64,000 nt of DNA, taken from NCBI GenBank assembly GCA_902590705.1, contig CACIXU010000001.1:190690-254689 (forward strand), in the 5' to 3' direction. The stretch comes from an uncultured Bacteroidota bacterium. Lineage in GTDB: Bacteria > Bacteroidota > Bacteroidia > Flavobacteriales > Flavobacteriaceae. The notes under the pieces are model-generated. The model worked only from the letters and a program-made list of their open reading frames with translations. It ran no database searches and had not been told where the DNA came from. This document shows positions 48,558 to 57,539 of this stretch, one piece after another (within the stretch, counting starts at the first letter, position 1; the number at the start of each line of letters is the position of its first letter). Both the position numbers and the translations under genes were made by a program.

Positions 48558-50351
48558 TTATCTAATAAATAAAGTATAATACTCACCAATATTTTGAGAA
48601 TCAAGCACGTGGGGTGTCCGGTCAATCCATATACAAGGATATCCAGTATCGTGATTCTTGTCAGGTACTCCATCACTATCCCAATCATCTGGGATTCCGT
48701 CATTATTAGTATCATAGTACATTCCATTTAAATAACCAAGAACGACAATCTTTCCATCTACAAGTTTAATATCCCTTGCTGTTCCCTCGTTAAGCATTAC
48801 ACCGTTTACTGTGGCACCTGGAAGAATATTAAGGTTATCATTAACCCAATATGCTGGCTTTTGAATAATCTCATAATCAGGATCGTTTCCGTTCCAACCA
48901 TTGATTACCAATTTATTTACTAATCCAGCGGAGTAGACTGCTCCATTATTAGCAACTGTTACACCAAATGCATACGAATCTTCCCATCCTCCAGTCCTTT
49001 TAAGTTTCTTCATAGCAGGGATAAATCGAACAGCTGTGGTTACCATTGCATTTGCATTTGAATAGTCTCCACAAAACCTTAAAGCATTAGTTGTAGGATG
49101 CATAGCGACATCCTCTACAGTTGCCTCTGGCTCTAAAACGTTAGGAAGATTTAAAACGTGTCTTTGATTATTTATCCAATATGTTGGTACATTTCCATGA
49201 TGAGCAGGAAATGATGATCCAACATTCACAACATCTCCATTAGGCTTGACCAATAAACCCCAAGAATTACTTGTTCCCGGTGAATTATTATCAAATTTAA
49301 CACCATTTTCCCAATGGCAAGAAAATGCCTTACTTTGATTATTATTACTGTAATGTCCTCCTACAAAAACCTTATTATTATGAACTGCTATATCATTAGT
49401 TTCAGAAAGAAAACCAGGAAGATTAAATTGTTGTACATTTTGACCATCTATTACCCAATAACTGGCAAAAGCTCCAGCTCCGTTGCTCTGTAATGATCCG
49501 GTCCATCCACATGCATATATTTTCCCTCCACTAACAGTTATCCCAGTTAGTTCACCAGGGGGATTTAAAATATTTTTTTGGCCGTTTACAAAATATGTCC
49601 CACCTTCAACTTCAGAATATCCAGCAACATAAATATCTCTTCCAGGAATTTTCTGTGGGCAATCATTACATATTGTTGGGTCAGGATCAGGATCTACATT
49701 ATTATCCTCATTATCTATTGCATCTGGAATATTATCATTGTCATCGTCAGTATCTTGATTATCTCCTGTTCCATCACCATCACTATCTTGAGTCTCTCCT
49801 GGATCTTCTGGAAAAGCGTCTTGAGTATCGGGAGTCCCATCATTATCATCATCATTATCTAAATTATTATTAACTCCATCATTGTCAGTATCCTCGTGGG
49901 CATGGAGATTACCTTGAATATTAGTTATAGAACTATTTACTTGGTCAATTACAACATTAAGATCACTTACTTGGGTTAGTAAATTATTTAACTCTCCCGT
50001 AAGGTCCCCAGTAGAAGTTATCATCTCACCAACATAATTATTTAATGTCCCTAAGTCTTGTTCAACATTATCAACTTCGCTAATTAGATTAGAAAGAGAC
50101 TCACTTGTTTGAGCAATCACATCTTTATTTTCGGATACTTGTTCGGTCAAGTCCTCCGTTAATGTTTTGGTTAAGTTTTTTTGTTCAACAATCTCTTCTG
50201 TTAAAGATGTAACTCTTGTCATTAAACTATCAATTTGGCCTCTGAGGCCTAGATTATCGAATTGTAAATCATCAATTGTTTCACAGCTGTTGGATAAATA
50301 CACGGAAACAATTAAAAAGGAATAAATAAATATCTGAATAAATTTTTTCAT
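48558..50351 (-). CDS. Exported coiled-coil/TSP3/propeller protein
   Basis: A 597-residue exported protein (signal followed by SNSCETID, a weak lipobox). Residues about 25-140 form a long coiled coil with heptads (IDSLMTRVTSLTEEIVEQ); about 145-215 are TSP3 calcium-binding repeats (DTDNDGVNNNLDNDDDNDG); the rest is a beta-propeller with the repeat YW(V/I)NxxxxxL. A second TSP3-like stretch (DTNNDGIPDDWDSDGVPD) is inserted in the last blade. The ATG at 50349-50351 is chosen over a TTG 12 nt upstream. It heads the PorP/SprF operon and is 13 bp from the divergent OmpA gene. Confidence 0.85.
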   Translation of the reverse strand: MKKFIQIFIYSFLIVSVYLSNSCETIDDLQFDNLGLRGQIDSLMTRVTSLTEEIVEQKNLTKTLTEDLTEQVSENKDVIAQTSESLSNLISEVDNVEQDLGTLNNYVGEMITSTGDLTGELNNLLTQVSDLNVVIDQVNSSITNIQGNLHAHEDTDNDGVNNNLDNDDDNDGTPDTQDAFPEDPGETQDSDGDGTGDNQDTDDDNDNIPDAIDNEDNNVDPDPDPTICNDCPQKIPGRDIYVAGYSEVEGGTYFVNGQKNILNPPGELTGITVSGGKIYACGWTGSLQSNGAGAFASYWVIDGQNVQQFNLPGFLSETNDIAVHNNKVFVGGHYSNNNQSKAFSCHWENGVKFDNNSPGTSNSWGLLVKPNGDVVNVGSSFPAHHGNVPTYWINNQRHVLNLPNVLEPEATVEDVAMHPTTNALRFCGDYSNANAMVTTAVRFIPAMKKLKRTGGWEDSYAFGVTVANNGAVYSAGLVNKLVINGWNGNDPDYEIIQKPAYWVNDNLNILPGATVNGVMLNEGTARDIKLVDGKIVVLGYLNGMYYDTNNDGIPDDWDSDGVPDKNHDTGYPCIWIDRTPHVLDSQNIGEYYTLFIR

Positions 50352-50364
50352 ATTTTTAGGCAAT

Positions 50365-51624
50365 ATGTTTACTGTAAGGAATTTAGCGGCTAATTTATTG
50401 ATTTTTTTCTTATATCAAAACGCCTTATCCCAAAACCTCAATTCCCAATGGAACATTTTTATTGGTGGAAACTCAGTAGACTTGTTCCCAGCTGGAGCAG
50501 GAAATGACGCGCCATATTACCCACAAGGGGAAATTTTTGAAGATTTTTTAAATGTTGGAGATCACTGGAATTCAAGTGGAAGTTCAGTTTCCATATCAAA
50601 ATCGTTTTTTAGAACATTTGCCCTGGGTGTAAATTTATCTGTTAATAATATTACCAAAATTGAAGGTTATAGTAATATTGATTACCCATATTATGCAGGA
50701 GAAGTATTTGCAAAAAAAACCTTTAGAACAAAGAAAAAATTACAGCCTTATTTAAAGGTTGGTTATGGTATTACAGGAATCGATAGAGGAATTTTTGGTG
50801 ATACAATAAGTTTTAGTCAGTACTTTTCAAGGACAATTTCTCCTGGAATAGGAATTCAAATTAAACTCACAAAAAATATAGGAATTGAATTACAGTCCTC
50901 ATTCCAAAATGCAGTTGATTTTAAGGGAATCAAACATTTTAGGCATCAAGCTGGAATATATTTAGCTGCTGGAAATAGAGACAAAGATGATGATGGAGTT
51001 TTCAACAGAAAAGATAAATGTCCAAAAATACCAGGTTCAGCTGAACTATTCGGATGTCCTGACTCGGATGATGATGGGGTAGCAGATCCAGATGACAATT
51101 GTCCGAATGAAATTGGGACCATTGAAAACAATGGGTGTCCAGAAAAAATAGAAGAATTAGAGCAAACCCAAATTTTAACCGATCAATCCAGTAGCTCAAT
51201 CTCAGAAAAGATCTCGACTACTTTGGAGGATTCAGGTGAAGGTTTAGTTGAAACAGAAAAAGTCACTGGAAATGATCAAGCTAGTGAAAGTGAACAAATT
51301 TTATCGATTTATTTTCCCGCAGACAGTTACAGAATTTTAGGAAGAAAAACCTATGATATTCTTGCTGATGTTAGAGATTATCTTACTTCTAAAATGGATA
51401 AGTATATAATACTTCAAGGTTATGCCTCTGGAGAGGGAGATGAAGAATATAACTTAGAATTGTCAAAATCGAGGGCCAATGCAGTAAAAGAGTATTTAAT
51501 ATTCCTTGGTATTGAACCCATTAGAATTGAAGTAAAAGCTTTTGGAGCTAGTGGCTTTGTTAATGAACAAAGTTCAGAGAAAGAAAGACTATTCAATCGA
51601 CGGGTAGAAATAATATTTAGATAA
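50365..51624 (+). CDS. OmpA-family protein with TSP3 repeats
   Basis: A 419-residue outer-membrane protein with signal peptide, N-terminal barrel (to about residue 200), two TSP3 repeats (DKDDDGVFNRKDKCP and DSDDDGVADPDDNCP) as calcium-binding linker, a low-complexity Glu/Ser stretch, and a C-terminal OmpA peptidoglycan-binding domain with GYASGEGDEEYNLELSKSRANAVKEYL and the RRVEI end. Its ATG is 13 bp from that of the divergent coiled-coil gene; both promoters must overlap the other gene's 5' coding sequence or leader. Confidence 0.9.
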   Translation: MFTVRNLAANLLIFFLYQNALSQNLNSQWNIFIGGNSVDLFPAGAGNDAPYYPQGEIFEDFLNVGDHWNSSGSSVSISKSFFRTFALGVNLSVNNITKIEGYSNIDYPYYAGEVFAKKTFRTKKKLQPYLKVGYGITGIDRGIFGDTISFSQYFSRTISPGIGIQIKLTKNIGIELQSSFQNAVDFKGIKHFRHQAGIYLAAGNRDKDDDGVFNRKDKCPKIPGSAELFGCPDSDDDGVADPDDNCPNEIGTIENNGCPEKIEELEQTQILTDQSSSSISEKISTTLEDSGEGLVETEKVTGNDQASESEQILSIYFPADSYRILGRKTYDILADVRDYLTSKMDKYIILQGYASGEGDEEYNLELSKSRANAVKEYLIFLGIEPIRIEVKAFGASGFVNEQSSEKERLFNRRVEIIFR

Positions 51625-51714
51625 CTTTTAAAATGCTAAATAACTTAAGCGTTAAATAACCTAAGAATCTCCAAGAGGTTTAATTCTTCTTTAAAATTAA
51701 CTGTAAAATTAACT

Positions 51715-52656
51715 CTAGTTTAAATTCTCAGTAATAAAATCTACTACACCTTGGCCAGAATTATCAATAATTCCAATTCTTGGAGCATATACAACATTTT
51801 TTATTTTCAAAGAGTCTGCTCTTTCCTTAAGAACTTTTGCGTGTAATGGGTTGTGATGAAAATCTGCAATATTTTTTGGTTTTCTGTTTTTTCCTGGATT
51901 GTAAATAAAAATTGGTGGATCGTTAGCATCCATTTTTTCAAAAAAATCAATCTCTAAAATATAGTTTTCATCAAATGATCTTTTCATCCATTTTTCAGTA
52001 TCCATTTTTCCAAGATACTTTTCAAAAATAGATTTTAAGTATGCCTGGTCAACATTTGCCATGTTTTTCCATCTATTTAGATTCAATGAATGGGCAGCTG
52101 CCATTCCAATAATACAAGAAACTTTTGTAGACTCCCTTAAAATTGGATCAGGACTATTTTTATCTGACATATCATCTTGAAGTCCAATCCATAATGATGA
52201 AGTTGCACCAGCAGATGAACCCATCAGTGCTACTCTATCTTTTAATAAATTATATTTTTCACTATTAAACCTTAGAAATTGTAATGCTCTTTTTGCGTCA
52301 TTTAAAGATGAAAATAAGAAGTCTTCATTATTCTTGAATGAATAATCTATTGTAGCAAATGAGATATTATTTTTGAGTAGCTTTTTAACTCTCTTAAAAT
52401 TATTTTTACTGTATGCAGCATTCTTACTTCCAGCACCAAATCCTCCGCCATGAATATAAATAACAAATGGAGATTTTGATTTGCTATCAGCTATCCATAA
52501 ATCTAAAGTGTTTTTCTTATCTGGGCCATAACTAATATTTTTATAAACTTTATAGTTATCAGCTTTAATTACTGAATCAATGTTAACTCTTTTTCTTTGT
52601 GAAAAAAGCATTAAAGAATTAAATATAAAAACACATAGAACAAAGTTTCTAATCAT
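51715..52656 (-). CDS. Alpha/beta-hydrolase fold esterase-like secreted protein
   Basis: A 313-residue exported protein with signal peptide and alpha/beta-hydrolase fold of the BD-FAE/HSL type. Oxyanion motif HGGGFGAGS and nucleophile elbow GSSAGA (Ser) are clear. The C terminus lacks an obvious catalytic His: the segment where it should lie reads IGIIDNSGQGVVDF, and the only nearby histidines are in ADFHHNPLHAK. The catalytic triad is therefore uncertain. It could be a carbohydrate esterase or a degenerate binding protein. Confidence 0.75.
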   Translation of the reverse strand: MIRNFVLCVFIFNSLMLFSQRKRVNIDSVIKADNYKVYKNISYGPDKKNTLDLWIADSKSKSPFVIYIHGGGFGAGSKNAAYSKNNFKRVKKLLKNNISFATIDYSFKNNEDFLFSSLNDAKRALQFLRFNSEKYNLLKDRVALMGSSAGATSSLWIGLQDDMSDKNSPDPILRESTKVSCIIGMAAAHSLNLNRWKNMANVDQAYLKSIFEKYLGKMDTEKWMKRSFDENYILEIDFFEKMDANDPPIFIYNPGKNRKPKNIADFHHNPLHAKVLKERADSLKIKNVVYAPRIGIIDNSGQGVVDFITENLN

Positions 52657-52696
52657 TCTGTGATCTGTTAATTAATTAAATTGAAAAAAAGTAAAG

Positions 52697-52825
52697 TTAA
52701 TTTCCCCTTCCTGTTTTTCTTATTGATCTCGCAGCACTCTTAATTTTACCGGGCTTAATTTTTTTGTTGCTTTTATTAGTTGAAGAAACTTTCACTTTGC
52801 TATTACCAAAATATTTACTGCTCAT
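52697..52825 (-). CDS. Small basic 42-residue protein
   Basis: A 42-codon frame from ATG to TAA, beginning MSSKYFGNSKVKVSSTNKSN and ending with SIRKTGRGN. It is strongly basic (many Lys and Arg, few acidic residues), with a Gly/Arg-rich C terminus that suggests nucleic-acid or ribosome binding. It lies alone between the esterase-like and nuclease genes on the same strand. I recognise no family for certain; its non-random composition and clean ends make it a plausible gene. Confidence 0.55.
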   Translation of the reverse strand: MSSKYFGNSKVKVSSTNKSNKKIKPGKIKSAARSIRKTGRGN

Positions 52826-52887
52826 AATATTTGTTTAGTTAATAAGTAAATGTAACACTTAATAATGTTAATTCAATATTTATATAT

Positions 52888-53574
52888 CTACAGCATTGAC
52901 TCAAGCCTTTCCTCCATTTCATCCTCCAATTGATGATAAAAATCAATTCCAGTTAAGGTTTCAATCAAATCAACAGTCACTTTATAGTTTTTGAAAGATT
53001 CAAGTTTTTTATTTGGCATCAGGTAGGCTGTCATTTTTTCCATCTTTGCATTATAGATAATTTTATAAAAAAGATTTGGAACTGAAACTTTATTTTTCGT
53101 TCCAATCGAATTTAAACCGTTACTCAATACCCCTCCTGTAGTGACATATATTTCATTTTTTTTTGCCAAAAACCTGACGTGCTCCTCTAGTTTTCTCCAC
53201 TCCTGCCCATTAAAATTTCTATTTTGAGGAGATATGTTAGACATGTATGAAGCCTCTATTACTGATATTGAATCCATTTTCATATCAGCAGCTGGGACAA
53301 GATGACCTCTATCATATCCAGAGTTAGTATAATCAGAATGATTTGCAGATCCCGTAGAAACCTTTTTATCAACTATATAATATTTTTTTCTAACTTTTTT
53401 TCCATTTAACATCTCTGAATTCAGCTTGTAGTGAACCCACTCTGCTTGCTCGTGATCTTCTAAATAGGATAGAGAGTAATAAGTATGTTCAATGTACTCT
53501 CCTTTAGATTTTGGCAAGAATTTTAATTGGCCTATGCAGATAAATGGAATAAAAAAAAGAATCAGCTTTTTCAT
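52888..53574 (-). CDS. DNA/RNA non-specific endonuclease, secreted
   Basis: A 228-residue NUC1/Serratia-type nuclease with N-terminal signal peptide (MKKLILFFIPFICIG). The catalytic DRGH motif is in GYDRGHLVPAADM and the metal-binding Asn region in NISPQNRNFNGQEWRKLE. It probably degrades extracellular nucleic acid for phosphate or nucleosides. I start at the ATG at 53572-53574; the open frame extends 27 residues upstream without a signal. Confidence 0.9.
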   Translation of the reverse strand: MKKLILFFIPFICIGQLKFLPKSKGEYIEHTYYSLSYLEDHEQAEWVHYKLNSEMLNGKKVRKKYYIVDKKVSTGSANHSDYTNSGYDRGHLVPAADMKMDSISVIEASYMSNISPQNRNFNGQEWRKLEEHVRFLAKKNEIYVTTGGVLSNGLNSIGTKNKVSVPNLFYKIIYNAKMEKMTAYLMPNKKLESFKNYKVTVDLIETLTGIDFYHQLEDEMEERLESML

Positions 53575-53729
53575 ACTTACACAATTTAAAAAAAAATGAA
53601 CCAAATTTAAACTTTCGTTAAATGACATTAGTAAAGGCTTTTTTAGTTTTGGCAATTGCTGGAGACAAAATGATTTTTGATATATACACTTATTAATTTT
53701 AAATTAGAATCCTAATTCGTTAAACTCTG

Positions 53730-54092
53730 ATGGAAAGAAATGTTTTTGGCGAGCCTCTTGAGATTTGTTGTACAAATCCTATGACAGGGTATTATAGAGA
53801 TGGCTCATGTAAAACTGATATTGAAGATACAGGTACTCATACAGTTTGTGCTATTATGACTAATGATTTTTTAAGATTTTCTGCTTCCATGGGAAATGAT
53901 CTAATTACACCAATACCATATTATCAATTTCCTGGATTAAAAGAAGGGGACAAATGGTGCTTATGTGTAAATAGATGGATAGAGGCTGAAAAAGCAGGAA
54001 AAGCTCCGAAATTAATTTTAGAAGCGACTCACGAGAAAACTTTAGAGTACACTAAATTAGATTTACTTGTGAAATATGCTTTTTTAAAATAA
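53730..54092 (+). CDS. DUF2237 family protein
   Basis: A 120-residue cytoplasmic protein matching DUF2237, a short conserved family of unknown function: NVFGEPLEICCTNPMTGYYRDG, HTVCAIMTNDFLRFSASMGNDL, then GLKEGDKWCLCVNRW. Its cysteines (CC, CLC) are family features. It lies 15 bp before the sulfatase gene on the same strand, so the two may be co-transcribed, though a shared role is not obvious. Confidence 0.88.
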   Translation: MERNVFGEPLEICCTNPMTGYYRDGSCKTDIEDTGTHTVCAIMTNDFLRFSASMGNDLITPIPYYQFPGLKEGDKWCLCVNRWIEAEKAGKAPKLILEATHEKTLEYTKLDLLVKYAFLK

Positions 54093-54107
54093 TATTAAAA
54101 TTGAATT

Positions 54108-55658
54108 ATGTTTAAACATCCAAGTATTATCAAGAAAAAATTTAATTTTCATATTAATTTGATTATTACAATTTTCTTATCCTTTGTTTTATCATGTGAA
54201 TTTAACAAACATGAAAAGGTCTCAGAAATAAAAAAACCAAACAGACCCAACATACTTCTTTTAATGTCCGATAATCAATCTGCTGATCATTTAGGATGCT
54301 ATGGAGATAGATCTATCAAAACAACTCATATTGATAAGCTAGCTAAAGAAGGGGTCATTTTTAAAAATGCATACTGTTCGGCACCTTCATGTTCTCCAGC
54401 CAGAGCCTCCATGCTTACTGGTAAGGATATTTGGAACTTGGGTGAAGCGGCTAACTTGTGGAGTAGTTTTCCAAAAGTTGAAGTTTATACAAAACTAATG
54501 GAGGAGTCTGGCTATCATGTTGGAATTGAGGGAAAAGGATGGGGTCCCGGTGATGAGAGTGTAACTGGTTGGAAGCAAAATCCAGGTGGAGTTAGATACG
54601 ATTCTTTTGAAGATTTTTTTAATGAGGTTGAAAAAGGTCAACCTTGGATGTATTGGTATAGTAGCAGAGACCCTCATCGACCCTATAAAAAGGAGGAATG
54701 GAAAAAATCAGGTATTCATCTCGATTCAATAAATGTCCCGCCCTACCTCCCTGATATTTACGAGGTCAGAAAAGATATAGCTGATTATTACAATGAGATT
54801 CAAAGATTTGACGTAGAAGTAGGCTCTTACATTTCCTTACTCAAAGAAATGGGGCAGGTTGAAAATACAATTATTATTGTTTGTAGTGACAATGGTTGGC
54901 AAATGCCAAGAGGTTTGGCCAATTTATATGATTTTGGAACTAAAATTCCATTAATCATATCCTGGCCAGAGTTTTTTCCACCTGGACGAGAGGTGGATGA
55001 CTTCGTTAACATAAAAGACTTTGCCCCAACCTTTCTGGAGGTCTCTAATATTCCAGTTCCTAAAGATATGAACGCAAAAAGTTTTTTAAATATACTAACC
55101 TCAAAAAAGCAAGGAAGAATCGATCCAAAAAGAGATCATGTAATTATGGCTAGAGAGCGACATGCATTTGTCAGAAAAGGTGGGTTAGGTTACCCTGGTA
55201 GGGCCATCAGAACTGAAAATTATTTATATATAAAAAATTACGAGCCCGATAGGTGGCCTGCTGGTGACCCCCCTTTGTATGGAGATGTTGATGCTCACAT
55301 GTTGCACTATGAATCACCAACAAAATTATACATGTTGAAAAATAAAGAATCTAAAAAGGTTATGCCACTATTCGATCTAGCTTTTTCTAAAAGACCTAAG
55401 GAAGAACTTTATGATTTATTGAATGACCCTTTCCAGATGAATAACCTTGCTAATGTCGACAAATACAAACCAAACCTAGAAACCTTGTCAAATCGACTAA
55501 AATCATACTTGGTAAAAACACAAGATCCAAGGGAATTGGGTCAAAAATTAAATTGGGACAACGCACCATATTATAAAGACAGGGACAAAAAACCAAGACC
55601 TTCAAAAAAGGCCAGAGAAATGCTTGGACTCAAGGAAGAATACAGCTATTTAAACTAA
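54108..55658 (+). CDS. Sulfatase family lipoprotein
   Basis: A 516-residue type I sulfatase with a lipoprotein signal (Cys30 in FVLSCEF). The formylglycine motif is CSPAR with Cys95, within the CxPxR consensus, and SDNGW near residue 264 supplies metal ligands. The first metal motif reads SDNQ, with Asn in place of the second Asp of many sulfatases. It probably desulfates an algal polysaccharide. No FGly-generating enzyme or anSME is in the window. Confidence 0.9.
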   Translation: MFKHPSIIKKKFNFHINLIITIFLSFVLSCEFNKHEKVSEIKKPNRPNILLLMSDNQSADHLGCYGDRSIKTTHIDKLAKEGVIFKNAYCSAPSCSPARASMLTGKDIWNLGEAANLWSSFPKVEVYTKLMEESGYHVGIEGKGWGPGDESVTGWKQNPGGVRYDSFEDFFNEVEKGQPWMYWYSSRDPHRPYKKEEWKKSGIHLDSINVPPYLPDIYEVRKDIADYYNEIQRFDVEVGSYISLLKEMGQVENTIIIVCSDNGWQMPRGLANLYDFGTKIPLIISWPEFFPPGREVDDFVNIKDFAPTFLEVSNIPVPKDMNAKSFLNILTSKKQGRIDPKRDHVIMARERHAFVRKGGLGYPGRAIRTENYLYIKNYEPDRWPAGDPPLYGDVDAHMLHYESPTKLYMLKNKESKKVMPLFDLAFSKRPKEELYDLLNDPFQMNNLANVDKYKPNLETLSNRLKSYLVKTQDPRELGQKLNWDNAPYYKDRDKKPRPSKKAREMLGLKEEYSYLN

Positions 55659-55820
55659 TAGTGTATTCATTTTAGAAAACAAATGATATTGGATCTTGAG
55701 GATAGTGAAAGCATTAAAAACATCTAATTATTGAGCAGTATTTTGATCCTGAGAAAAACAATCTTAAAATACAGTAAATGAGAAATAAAAAAAGTGAATA
55801 GGTTTTTATTTTTCATTTTA

Positions 55821-57539
55821 TTAAAATGTAGGATCATTTTTTTCAATTTTCAAATCCTTAAACATGAAACTATTTTTACTTATTTCAAGTTTTTTCTTGC
55901 TCTCAATATTTAATCCATTTATTTTTATAATCTTAGTTTTTATGTAAGGATATAACTCCTCAAAGTTCTCATTTTTCATTTTCGAGTTAAAATCTGAAAA
56001 AATAAAAAGTGAGTCATAATCTTTAAGATGAGAATCTTTAATTAATAGTTGATCTATTTCTATTTTATTAGGCATGTAGCATGTATATCCAAAATCATGT
56101 AGTCCCGAATTTTTTCCAGAGAATAGACTAAGAGTTGAGGATTTTGTTTTTGATGGAATAAAGACACAATTTTTAATTTTAAAATCACCATTCCAAGTAC
56201 TTCCATAATCTTGACGAAGGCTAACTAAATTTTCACCTCCTATTGTTGAGTCTTCAACAAGAAACTTTCCAAAACCAATTAATTTTATCCCCATATATCC
56301 TAGAGTGGAATTGCGAATGGTTGCATTATAAACTCCCATATGTGCGTCAAATCTGGATAAAGTACAGTTTTCAAAAAACAAATTCTTGCAATAGTTAGAT
56401 CCAAAAATTCCCCAATAAGTTTCATTATTAATATCATTTGTTTGTCGACAATTTTTAAATAGTACATTATTAGAACTGATTACAGATAAATCATATGACC
56501 CTCTGGACACAAGTTTTCCAGCATTTCCAATTTTTTGATACGTTTTGTGTCCTGTCAATAAACAATTTTTAATTTTAACATTTGAGGCATTTTTTATACT
56601 AATGAAACCTTGATAAGGAGTACCGTGATTTCCCTCCCCTTTTACAAAATGTTTTAAATTATTTATTTCAACATTAGATCGATTAACTAAAATATTTCTG
56701 GAATAGTAGGGATGATTTTCTTCCTCTACCTGATTTGCTATTGTTATAAATTTACCTCCTTGAATTTCTAATTTTTCCTGGTCAATTAAAAATAAATTCA
56801 TTTCAGAAATATTCTTAAAATCCCATATTATTGGAGTGTTTTCATTTACATTACCATTTTTATCTATTAAAAATATATCAGTTTGTTCCTTACCATTATT
56901 TTGATTTAACCCATATCTTATGTACATCCTAACATTGTTGTCAATTACTTTAACTAAGGCTGCTTCATTAATTTTGATGTTTATCTTTTTTTGTCCTTTT
57001 TTAATTGATTTAATATGATTTATTTTAAAAGAAGGTTTTTTAGATCTTACCTCAAAAATAGAGGATGTATAATCATCAACATTCGTGTCATCAATTATAA
57101 ACGTAGCATCACCAAAATCAGTATTAGTACTAATTATTGCTGAGACTTTCTTTCCAGTAATGTTGTATAATGCATCATCATCAGCTTTTACATCAAATCC
57201 ATAGTGGTTAGCAACTTCATGGGTAGCTTTAATAAAAATAGCATCATCTGAAACACCATCCCCAATAGCCCCAAGATCACTGTAGTTTATAACTCCTTTT
57301 TTTTTAATAAGATTTAAATCTTGACGATTTAAGTTTATTATCAATTCATTGTGTACATCCGAACTGACTTGGGTTGAATTTTCATTTACATAGAAGTAGG
57401 ATTCACCGGTTTGTATTTTTTCATTTTTGTTATGATCATGAGAGCTACATCCACAAAACCACAAAAGGATTAATATCGGGATGGAAAATTTCAACTTTTT
57501 CAAAGATGTTTTTTTAAAACTTTCGATTATAATAAACAT
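55821..57539 (-). CDS. Right-handed parallel beta-helix lipoprotein, pectate-lyase superfamily
   Basis: A 572-residue predicted lipoprotein (lipobox WFCGCSSH). The DLGAIGDGVSDDAIFIKA motif near residue 92 is the entry of the Pfam pectate lyase superfamily protein fold. The later parts have beta-helix coils (IKNASNVKIKNCLL, VLFKNCRQTND, LFFENCTLSRF). It could be a polysaccharide lyase or glycosidase; catalytic residues cannot be named from sequence. Ordinary neighbours are a sulfatase and the tRNA cluster. Confidence 0.75.
   Translation of the reverse strand: MFIIIESFKKTSLKKLKFSIPILILLWFCGCSSHDHNKNEKIQTGESYFYVNENSTQVSSDVHNELIINLNRQDLNLIKKKGVINYSDLGAIGDGVSDDAIFIKATHEVANHYGFDVKADDDALYNITGKKVSAIISTNTDFGDATFIIDDTNVDDYTSSIFEVRSKKPSFKINHIKSIKKGQKKINIKINEAALVKVIDNNVRMYIRYGLNQNNGKEQTDIFLIDKNGNVNENTPIIWDFKNISEMNLFLIDQEKLEIQGGKFITIANQVEEENHPYYSRNILVNRSNVEINNLKHFVKGEGNHGTPYQGFISIKNASNVKIKNCLLTGHKTYQKIGNAGKLVSRGSYDLSVISSNNVLFKNCRQTNDINNETYWGIFGSNYCKNLFFENCTLSRFDAHMGVYNATIRNSTLGYMGIKLIGFGKFLVEDSTIGGENLVSLRQDYGSTWNGDFKIKNCVFIPSKTKSSTLSLFSGKNSGLHDFGYTCYMPNKIEIDQLLIKDSHLKDYDSLFIFSDFNSKMKNENFEELYPYIKTKIIKINGLNIESKKKLEISKNSFMFKDLKIEKNDPTF

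Noticed and set aside
49578..49873. Two overlapping plus-strand open frames rich in Ile or in His/Tyr
   Set aside because: They are antisense to the Asp/Asn-rich TSP3 repeat coding region; the composition follows from that, and there is no start context or promoter.
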